This document shows positions 1 to 4,542 of a stretch of 5,233 nt of DNA, piece after piece (position 1 is the stretch's first letter; each line of letters begins with the position of its first letter). This DNA is from a bacterium (GTDB lineage Bacteria; Cyanobacteriota; Vampirovibrionia; Obscuribacterales; Obscuribacteraceae), in contig JAUIJG010000375.1 of the NCBI GenBank assembly GCA_030431355.1, forward strand, positions 1 to 5,233, read 5' to 3'. The notes beneath the pieces are model-generated. The model made no database searches and was not told the DNA's origin. It was given only the letters and a program-made list of their open reading frames with translations. A program made the position numbers and the translations under genes.

Positions 1-265
1 AAACAATTTACCTAAATTGTTTAACGAAGTTATGCGATGTTTAAAAAACGATTGTGCATTTATCGGTGCAATGTTTGCCGGTGATACTCTATTTAGCGGC
101 TCCATCGGCAGAACCGATCTCTGGGGCGGTTCCTATGAGCAGATTATCAAATCCATTTCAGAGCGACTGATGGTTTTAGAGGACGAGACCAGGGTGATTC
201 CCGGACATGGTCCTGCCACCTCCATATGGTCGGAGAAAAAGCACAATCCTTACGTTAAGTGTTGA
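1..265 (+). CDS. MBL-fold metallo-hydrolase (glyoxalase II-like), C-terminal part, 5' truncated
   Basis: The reading frame is open from the left edge (first whole codon at base 2) to TGA at 263-265, giving about 87 residues. It carries two hallmarks of the glyoxalase II/YcbL branch of the metallo-beta-lactamase fold. One is FAGDTLF followed by SGSIGRTDL (bases 74-121), whose Asp bridges the two metal ions in this family. The other is PGHGP with the following ATSI (around 200-227), whose His is a metal ligand. The end, EKKHNPYV, is also typical. The main HxHxDH metal motif would lie upstream, outside the window. The expected second metal-binding motif (HTPGHTPG-like), usually some 15-25 residues before GDTLF, is not seen in the 26 residues present, in any frame. 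This suggests an insertion or an upstream frameshift. The family hydrolyses thioesters or similar small metabolites in the cytoplasm; the substrate cannot be named. The 3' end overlaps the convergent neighbour by 11 bp. Confidence 0.88.
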   Translation, partial: NNLPKLFNEVMRCLKNDCAFIGAMFAGDTLFSGSIGRTDLWGGSYEQIIKSISERLMVLEDETRVIPGHGPATSIWSEKKHNPYVKC

Positions 266-1436
266 TGCCCAGTCTTGCCATCGCTTCATCGATGGTTACC
301 TTTTGCTCTCGACAATAATTGAAAACTTCTCTGGCTTTGTCCTGGGTGAGGACGTTTCCTTTTACTAGAAATATGATTCGCATGGCGGACTGCAAGGTTT
401 GTTCGTCAATCATGCCTGCTGTCAAAAGAACTCTGCCGAGAATCTGGTTGTTCTTGGCGGCAGTCTCAAATGCCGATTGCAGCTTGTCATCGTCAATATG
501 GCTGGTGGCATAGAGAAAATCTTTCAGCGAAACACCGGCTTCTACCGGCTTGTCTTGCTTTTGAATGGATGCCACCGCATCCGGTATCGATAAGCCGCCT
601 TCGGTTGTCTGCATCATCACCTGGGAGGCTTGAACCGGTTTTAGCGTGCCGGCCTCCACCAATTCCTGGATCTTCAGCGCTATTCTCAAAACGGAATCGC
701 TGACCAGATTCTGTTCCACGAGGACCTGACCGAGGGGTTTTTGTGATACCAATCCCAGTTCTACTGCAGAGAGTATTTGAGATTCGGAAACAAGACCGGA
801 AAGAGTCAAAAGTTCTCCTAATCGAACACTCTCCCTCGGTTTGACTTTGTAAAAGCCTTTTTCCATCAAGGGCACTTCCACGGCAATCTGTCTTCGCCGT
901 GCTTGTTTCAATCCTTCAATTGCCTGTTCTTTGGTGATCTTTTGATCCCGGACAAGAATCTGGGCATTCAAAGTTTCAGCCAGTTGAGACTCGTTAATGA
1001 CACCGTTCAAGACAAGCATTCTACCGAAAGGCAGCCCGGTGGAAGTGGAGCCGTCCAGGGCTTCTGCCAATTGTTCTTCCGATACAAAATTTGCTTCCAC
1101 AAGAAGCTCACCAAGTTTGTTTACTTTTACGTCATCAACTTCGACTTTGAGCTGCTTGAGCGCTTCGTCCAGGACAACCCCGGACTGGGCTACTCGGCGA
1201 AGAGCTTTGTAGGCAGTCTCAAGCTCTATGATCCCGTCTTTGAGCAATGACTGCGCCTGGACCGTTGCAAGAAGCACCGGCTCGGATGTTTTGCCCGATA
1301 AAAGAAAAATTTTGCCGACTGGAAGTCCTGTCTCTTTAGCCATCGCCAGGCATTCTTCCAGGTCGTCTCTGGTTATCAGCCCGGCATCAATCATCAAGAT
1401 GCCCAGTCTAATTCTTTGTGTGTCAGTGGTGGTCAT
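255..1436 (-). CDS. Tandem MshEN-like (c-di-GMP-binding type) domain protein, four repeats, no ATPase
   Basis: This is a 393-residue protein with no signal peptide or membrane segment, so probably cytoplasmic. It consists of four homologous modules starting at residues 10 (RLGILM), 107 (KLGELL), 205 (RLGELL) and 303 (SLKDFL). Each begins with two 24-residue motifs separated by exactly 5 residues. That is the layout published for MshEN, the N-terminal c-di-GMP-binding domain of type II secretion/type IV pilus ATPases: RLG, two spacer residues, two aliphatics, a Gly about position 10, then LxxxLxxQ. Each module continues with about 45 residues of predicted helix of the form LVxDGxIxxxxA. No GspE/PilB ATPase, kinase, GGDEF or EAL domain follows. 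Some ligand positions are altered, so nucleotide binding is an inference. The start is the ATG at 1434-1436, which has GGGAGA 5 nt upstream; an in-frame ATG at 1461-1463 would add 9 residues but has no good ribosome site. It is divergent from the secreted repeat protein and converges on the MBL gene. Confidence 0.85.
   Translation of the reverse strand: MTTTDTQRIRLGILMIDAGLITRDDLEECLAMAKETGLPVGKIFLLSGKTSEPVLLATVQAQSLLKDGIIELETAYKALRRVAQSGVVLDEALKQLKVEVDDVKVNKLGELLVEANFVSEEQLAEALDGSTSTGLPFGRMLVLNGVINESQLAETLNAQILVRDQKITKEQAIEGLKQARRRQIAVEVPLMEKGFYKVKPRESVRLGELLTLSGLVSESQILSAVELGLVSQKPLGQVLVEQNLVSDSVLRIALKIQELVEAGTLKPVQASQVMMQTTEGGLSIPDAVASIQKQDKPVEAGVSLKDFLYATSHIDDDKLQSAFETAAKNNQILGRVLLTAGMIDEQTLQSAMRIIFLVKGNVLTQDKAREVFNYCREQKVTIDEAMARLGINT
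372..1409 (-). repeat. Four MshEN-like modules within the tandem MshEN gene
   Basis: The 53-residue double motifs (24+5+24) map to 1251-1409 (module 1), 960-1118 (module 2), 666-824 (module 3) and 372-530 (module 4). They are spaced 291, 294 and 294 bp apart. The repeat is visible in the protein, for example KLGELLVEANFVSEEQLAEA against RLGELLTLSGLVSESQILSA, but is strongly diverged in DNA, so the duplications are old. The final Gln of the second motif is kept in modules 1-3 and is Ile in module 4. The opening Arg/Lys of the first motif is kept in modules 1-3 and is Ser in module 4. Confidence 0.8.
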
Positions 1437-1440
1437 GGGA

Positions 1441-1446
1441 TCTCCC
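1441..1446 (-). promoter_or_regulatory. Ribosome binding site deciding the start of the tandem MshEN gene
   Basis: Read on the minus strand this is GGGAGA, ending 4 nt before the ATG at 1434-1436 (GGGAG with 5 nt spacing). The alternative in-frame ATG at 1461-1463 has no comparable purine tract at the right distance, so the downstream ATG is preferred. Confidence 0.7.
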
Positions 1447-1458
1447 GCGTACTGAAAA

Positions 1459-1488
1459 AGCATAGCGCAATTCTGGCAGAAGCTTCAA
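1459..1488 (-). promoter_or_regulatory. Candidate sigma70-type promoter for the tandem MshEN gene
   Basis: On the minus strand, TTGAAG (1483-1488) and TATGCT (1459-1464) are separated by 18 nt. Each matches its consensus hexamer at four of six positions. Transcription would begin near 1452, downstream of the alternative ATG at 1461-1463, which agrees with translation from 1436. The match is moderate and the call rests on hexamers only. Confidence 0.35.
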
Positions 1489-1493
1489 GCCAG
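1473..1493. promoter_or_regulatory. Interrupted palindrome in the divergent promoter region, possible operator
   Basis: CTGGC (1473-1477) and GCCAG (1489-1493) form inverted arms around a perfect 8-bp palindrome, GAAGCTTC (1479-1486). The inner and outer symmetry centres differ by half a base, so the whole 21 bp is imperfect. It covers the candidate -35 element of the minus-strand gene, a usual place for a repressor site. No T-tract follows it on either strand within a terminator's range, so it is not an obvious terminator. Function is inferred from position and symmetry only. Confidence 0.3.
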
Positions 1494-1540
1494 CTTTTTC
1501 TATCGGGTCCAGGCAAAACTAATCTCAATTTTGTCCGGAT

Positions 1541-1568
1541 TTGCTAGTATCTTTATTGATAATACTAT
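1541..1568 (+). promoter_or_regulatory. Candidate sigma70-type promoter for the secreted repeat protein gene
   Basis: TTGCTA (1541-1546) and TACTAT (1563-1568) are separated by 16 nt in an AT-rich stretch upstream of the gene, each matching consensus at four of six positions. An alternative -10, GATAAT at 1558-1563, lacks a well-placed -35. Transcription from this site would leave a leader of only about 20-25 nt, just enough for the ribosome binding site. Confidence 0.35.
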
Positions 1569-1586
1569 TTACTGAGTAGATCACAC

Positions 1587-1592
1587 GGAGAG
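1587..1592 (+). promoter_or_regulatory. Ribosome binding site of the secreted repeat protein gene
   Basis: GGAGAG lies 5 nt before the ATG at 1598 (GGAG with 7 nt spacing). It is a good Shine-Dalgarno match and confirms that this small open frame is a translated gene with this start. Confidence 0.7.
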
Positions 1593-1597
1593 TATCA

Positions 1598-1975
1598 ATG
1601 AGAACGGACAAAAACTCTGCCAAAGTTGCCGCCATAGCCATTGCCTGTGGCTTCGCATTGTTATCTGCCTCTTCGCTGCCAGCCCACGCGGAATCTGAAG
1701 CAGGTGGCTTCGTGTTCGGCGGTGGAACCAGCGAGACCGGTGGATTGTGGGGAGGCGCTGCCTCCAACGAGACTGCTGGTGTGCTCTGGGGCGAGGGTCA
1801 TAGCGAGTCCGGCGGTCCTGAAGATACCGGTGCAGAGTCAGATTCCGGAGGTGTCGCATCTTCGGGAGCCGAGTCGGAATCGGGCGGTCCCAGGGATACC
1901 GGCGCTGAGTCGGAAGCTACGTATAACGGAACTGAGGCTAATCTAGGTCGCTATGTTCACTACTATGGTCCCTAA
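1598..1975 (+). CDS. Small secreted Ser/Gly/Glu-rich protein with 12-residue repeats, unknown function
   Basis: The product has 125 residues and matches no family I recognise. Residues 1-31 form a classical signal peptide: basic MRTDKNSAK, a hydrophobic core (VAAIAIACGFALLSA) and an AHA cleavage site before ESE. The mature part of about 94 residues is acidic and disordered-looking, and has no cysteine. It is built of about seven units opening with S-E/D-x-G-G at residues 33, 45, 56, 69, 81, 93 and 105; most end in TGAE or similar. The tail, NLGRYVHYYGP, is aromatic and lies outside the repeat. Start and reality are supported by the Shine-Dalgarno site, the signal peptide, a strong terminator after the stop, and mostly synonymous differences between repeat units. 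The lack of membrane segment, lipobox or visible sorting motif suggests export to the periplasm, cell surface or medium. A structural, matrix or adhesive role is possible but is a guess. It is transcribed divergently from the tandem MshEN gene. Confidence 0.8.
   Translation: MRTDKNSAKVAAIAIACGFALLSASSLPAHAESEAGGFVFGGGTSETGGLWGGAASNETAGVLWGEGHSESGGPEDTGAESDSGGVASSGAESESGGPRDTGAESEATYNGTEANLGRYVHYYGP
1694..1909 (+). repeat. Degenerate 33-39 bp tandem repeat coding for the S-E-x-G-G units
   Basis: Six units begin at 1694, 1730, 1763, 1802, 1838 and 1874, and a broken seventh begins at 1910. The best-matching pair is 1802-1837 and 1874-1909. They code for the same residues at 11 of 12 positions (E to R at position 7), yet six of those 11 codons differ synonymously. 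The repeat is thus old and conserved in protein rather than a recent slippage product. Confidence 0.75.
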
Positions 1976-2011
1976 GCAGTAGTAGAAATTGCATTATCTA
2001 CAAAGCAATAT

Positions 2012-2048
2012 GAAAGAGGAGCCCAGGGGCTCCTCTTTCGGTTTTCTT
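2012..2048 (+). terminator. Strong intrinsic terminator after the secreted repeat protein gene
   Basis: A perfect 13-bp stem pairs 2012-2024 with 2027-2039, its core being AGGAGCCC against GGGCTCCT. The drawn 2-nt loop would in practice open to 4 nt. TTTTCTT (2042-2048) follows on the plus strand. It lies 36 bp after the stop of the plus-strand gene and 18 bp beyond the end of the convergent TPR gene. On the minus strand the flank is only moderately T-rich (ATATTGCTTTG), so it may stop that transcript as well, but less efficiently. Confidence 0.88.
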
Positions 2049-2065
2049 ATATCTCTTCTAGAACT

Positions 2066-2977
2066 CTACTCTTCTTCGTCATCGGCTTTTGTGGCCGATA
2101 CGAAACCTAGCTTCTTAGCTTTCTCCAGATCTGCCTGGGCCATTTGATCGTAAACCCGGGACCGGTTGTAGTAGGCTGATGCCAGACCTTTGTGCAGTTC
2201 GAGAGCTTTGTTGAAATCGCTCAAGGCATCTTCGTACTCTTTCATCTCTCTGTGGGCATGACCTCTATTCAGGTATGCTTTGGAGGATTTAGGATTCAAC
2301 TCCAGGGCTTTGTTGCAGTCTTCCACGGCTTTTTTGAACTCACCCATGCCTATGTAGGTATGGGATCTATTTATATAGGCCACCGCAAAACGAGGATTGA
2401 GTGAAATTACCTTGTTGCAATCTTCAAGGGCTGCTTTGTGGTTGCCCAATTTGTTGTGGGCGTGGGCTCTGTTTATATAAGCCAGAAGAATGGTTGGCTC
2501 CAGTCCGATGGCTGTATTGCAATCGTCAAGTGCTTTCTTGAATTGTCTTGTGCTGTTGTAAACCCAGGCTCTGTTAACGTAAGCCATGGCCAGTTTCGGA
2601 TCCAGGCTAATGGCTTTGTTGCAATCAGCCAGGGCAGATTTTTTGTCGCCCATGACCATGTGAGCGTTAGCCCGGTCGGCGTAAGCCAGGGCATAGTCCG
2701 GTTTGATTCTCAGGGCTTCGTTGAAATCAGCCATTGCCTTTTGGGGCATGTGGAACATCAATGCTTTGGAGCCATCTCTAACGGCGTGGTAAGCCTTGTA
2801 GGCGTCAGAGCCTTCCACCTTCTTGGCGGTTTCAAAATCAGAGCCTGCGGTTTTCTTAGGCGCCGATTTTTTGGCCAGGGCGGAATCTGTCGCGATAGTG
2901 CCCAGTGCAATCAGGCTTGATAATAGAGCCGTTTGAGATATTTTTACCAGTCGAGCCACTTCTGTGGTTTTCAACAT
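2066..2977 (-). CDS. Exported tetratricopeptide-repeat (TPR) protein
   Basis: The product has 303 residues. The N-terminus looks like a Sec signal peptide: basic MLKTTEVARLVK, a hydrophobic stretch (about 17-30), then SALA before KKSAPKK, with cleavage near residue 35. After a Lys-rich linker come six complete 34-residue TPRs in unbroken register at 61-94, 95-128, 129-162, 163-196, 197-230 and 231-264. A shortened seventh unit (265-292) ends in DLEKAKKLGF, a common capping form, and the tail is acidic (DDEEE). Helix A carries AYxNRAHAH and helix B ALxDCNKAI, as in the YrrB-like TPR class. TPRs bind proteins or peptides; no catalytic domain is present and the partner is unknown. The ATG has GGGAGGAG 8 nt upstream. 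The gene lies 99 bp after the foldase lipoprotein gene on the same strand, so the two may be co-transcribed. A periplasmic or surface scaffold role fits but is inferred. Confidence 0.88.
   Translation of the reverse strand: MLKTTEVARLVKISQTALLSSLIALGTIATDSALAKKSAPKKTAGSDFETAKKVEGSDAYKAYHAVRDGSKALMFHMPQKAMADFNEALRIKPDYALAYADRANAHMVMGDKKSALADCNKAISLDPKLAMAYVNRAWVYNSTRQFKKALDDCNTAIGLEPTILLAYINRAHAHNKLGNHKAALEDCNKVISLNPRFAVAYINRSHTYIGMGEFKKAVEDCNKALELNPKSSKAYLNRGHAHREMKEYEDALSDFNKALELHKGLASAYYNRSRVYDQMAQADLEKAKKLGFVSATKADDEEE
2186..2797 (-). repeat. Six in-register 102-bp TPR units
   Basis: The six 34-residue TPRs correspond to consecutive 102-bp blocks. A TTGCAATC-like or TTGAAATC-like string (plus-strand reading) recurs about every 102 bp near 2213, 2313, 2415, 2517, 2619 and 2721, marking the helix-B DCN/DFN codons. 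No unit is missing or broken internally. Confidence 0.75.
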
Positions 2978-3076
2978 ATGATTTGCTCCTCCCGTTCAAT
3001 CTTGATGGGATTATCTCAGATTGATGAGAGAATTTCTTCGCTCCGGGGGGATAATGCTAAAAAACGATTATCTGAA
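2978..3076 (-). promoter_or_regulatory. Foldase-TPR intergenic region with small inverted and direct repeats
   Basis: The 99 bp between the two minus-strand genes contain no GC-rich terminator hairpin, so read-through from the foldase gene is possible. On the minus strand AGATAATC occurs twice (3009-3016 and 3066-3073). GATAAT/ATTATC arms (3050-3055, 3067-3072) and CAATCT/AGATTG arms (2997-3002, 3018-3023) form short inverted repeats. GATAAT at 3010-3015 could be a -10 element for the TPR gene, but no convincing -35 lies at the right distance. A regulatory role is only suggested by clustering. Confidence 0.25.
2986..2993 (-). promoter_or_regulatory. Strong ribosome binding site of the TPR gene
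   Basis: On the minus strand GGGAGGAG lies 8 nt before the ATG (2975-2977). It is the best Shine-Dalgarno match in the window and fixes this start, which also begins directly with the signal peptide. Confidence 0.75.
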
Positions 3077-4528
3077 CTACTGGATTTTCTTTTCTTCGGG
3101 AGCGGAGTTGTTTTCGTTCTGGCTCCGGTTCTCTTGCGGACCGTTATCAATTTTGTTCGCTTTTGTCAGAAACTTTTCGAACCGTTTGGAGATTTTTACC
3201 GGGACTGTCTCCCTTTGTTTTATTATCCAGGCGCGCACCGCAAACTCAGAATTTTGTTGAGCGAGGGAGTGTTTTATCTCTTCTTTGATCTCATCGAAAG
3301 AAATGTAACCGGACTTTTGTTTTTCGTTCAATTTGATTATGTGCCAGCCCACAACGGACTTAATCGGTTTTGGATAAATCTCCCCGGCTGTCATAGTTTC
3401 AAGAGCGCTCGAGACATTTTTGAAAATCTGGTTCTGGGAAAGTTGATTAAGATCGGCATAGCCCATGTTTCCGCCGGTTCTGGAAGCCCTGGCCGGAATA
3501 TCCTCAGTGTTGTTGTTGGCAAGCTTTCCGAAGTCGATTCCGGATTTAGCCTGCTTGACTAGATCCATGGCCTTTTTCTTTTTCTCTTCTTTCAACTCTT
3601 TGACTTTGGCGAGTTTTTCCTTGGCCGAGAGCTTCGGGTACTTTCTATTTACTTCGGTGGCAACTGTGGTGATAGCGCCGAAATCTTGTTCCGGATCAGC
3701 TATTAGAATCTGGGACCACCTTACTCTTCCGTCATGCTTGAAATTCTCTTTGTTTTGTTTATAAAACTCATAGACCTGGGAATCACCGATATCGGCGTTC
3801 TTGACGATCTCTTTTTTCATAAGATCGACAAGAATTTCTTCCAGGATTTGATCTTTCACCTGGTTTGGTGTCAGATGGGTTATGTCCAGGTACTTCTGGT
3901 ATTGATCGGAGTGTTTGACCTCCACATACTTATTAAAGGCGATCTTGCCAAGACCCCTTTTGCGAGCTGCATCCACCAGCAATGAGTTGTTGATGATCTC
4001 GGTCAATAGATTCTGTTCGATCCTGGTGTTGAGTGCTTTCAGCACCACACCCATGTCAAGCACGTCTTTTTCGAATTCGGCTCTATTCAGTTTGCCTGAC
4101 TTGAACTGCTTCTCCAGTTCGGTGCCACCTTTTTCCAGGGCCGCGTCTAGCAGATCCTTTTTCTCTCGGTCGGAGAGTTTAAAACCAAGCTGATTTGCTT
4201 CTCTTAAAATTGCTGCTCTGGCCGCCGGACTCGATTGCAGAAGCTGCTTAGCCTGGTCTTGCTTGTACCTGAAGTTGAGTTTGTAGTCACCGACATTAAT
4301 GGCATCATCACCCACCGTGCAGATGATTGCCTGGTCGGGAATGCGCTCTTCCTTGATCATGTCGGCGAGACCTTCAAAGTTGGTGAGTTTCTCGCTGGTT
4401 AGAATAAGACCTTCTTTTTTAACCGCTTCTTTCTCTTTGTTTACCGGCTTATCTGTTTTTGTGCATCCGGCAAATATCAAGGGCAAAAGAATTATTGAAA
4501 CTGCGGTTGTGATTTTATTCCTGTTCAT
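3077..4528 (-). CDS. PrsA/SurA-like parvulin-type peptidyl-prolyl isomerase lipoprotein (foldase)
   Basis: The product has 483 residues. Residues 1-22 are a lipoprotein signal: MNRNK, a hydrophobic core, then a lipobox ending FAGC with Cys22 as the lipid site. A charged Lys/Glu linker follows. Residues about 65-260 are a helical SurA-N/PrsA-type chaperone region (VGDDAINVGDYKLNFR, then KLSDREKKDLLDAALEKGG). Residues about 266-401 are a parvulin domain with GGNMGY (352-357), ALETMTAGEI (375-384) and GWHIIKL (394-400). Two oddities appear: the usual His of the first strand (HIL) is Gln273 (SQILI), and a Lys-rich helical insertion of about 30-40 residues (roughly 285-320, with EEKKKK) extends the domain. 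The C-terminus is low-complexity, rich in N, Q and E. The family folds exported proteins outside the cytoplasmic membrane. Isomerase activity may be reduced and the chaperone role retained. It starts 14 bp after the mfd stop with a weak AAGAGA site overlapping that stop, implying co-transcription. Confidence 0.88.
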   Translation of the reverse strand: MNRNKITTAVSIILLPLIFAGCTKTDKPVNKEKEAVKKEGLILTSEKLTNFEGLADMIKEERIPDQAIICTVGDDAINVGDYKLNFRYKQDQAKQLLQSSPAARAAILREANQLGFKLSDREKKDLLDAALEKGGTELEKQFKSGKLNRAEFEKDVLDMGVVLKALNTRIEQNLLTEIINNSLLVDAARKRGLGKIAFNKYVEVKHSDQYQKYLDITHLTPNQVKDQILEEILVDLMKKEIVKNADIGDSQVYEFYKQNKENFKHDGRVRWSQILIADPEQDFGAITTVATEVNRKYPKLSAKEKLAKVKELKEEKKKKAMDLVKQAKSGIDFGKLANNNTEDIPARASRTGGNMGYADLNQLSQNQIFKNVSSALETMTAGEIYPKPIKSVVGWHIIKLNEKQKSGYISFDEIKEEIKHSLAQQNSEFAVRAWIIKQRETVPVKISKRFEKFLTKANKIDNGPQENRSQNENNSAPEEKKIQ

Positions 4529-4542
4529 GCAATCGAAATCTC

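Noticed and set aside
17..19. TTG at base 17 as the start of the MBL-fold gene
   Set aside because: The frame is open to the window edge and the remaining protein lacks the N-terminal half of the fold, so this is an internal codon of a truncated gene.
1437..1463. Nine-residue N-terminal extension of the tandem-MshEN protein (ATG at 1461-1463)
   Set aside because: It has no good ribosome site, whereas GGGAGA sits correctly before the ATG at 1434-1436. The candidate promoter would start transcription downstream of the extension's ATG.
1525..1859. Minus-strand open frames opposite the secreted repeat gene
   Set aside because: Pro/Arg-rich products are complements of the Gly/Ser/Glu repeats. 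The plus frame has the signal peptide, ribosome site, terminator and synonymous repeat divergence.
1694..1909. CRISPR array or recent minisatellite
   Set aside because: The repeats lie in one open frame, vary at third codon positions, have no unique spacers and keep the protein pattern, so they are coding repeats.
2438..2920. Plus-strand 160-codon open frame opposite the TPR gene
   Set aside because: Its repeated residues such as VGVGSVYIS merely mirror the 102-bp TPR repeat on the other strand, so it is a shadow of the repeat structure.
2933..3562. Plus-strand 209-codon open frame opposite the foldase gene
   Set aside because: It lies mostly antisense to a well-supported foldase, the product (Phe/Leu-rich, no domain) looks like a complement translation, and it has no ribosome site of note.
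4529..4542. Separate promoter for the foldase gene between mfd and the foldase
   Set aside because: The gap is only 14 bp and no promoter hexamers were recognised nearby inside the mfd end; co-transcription is the simpler reading.
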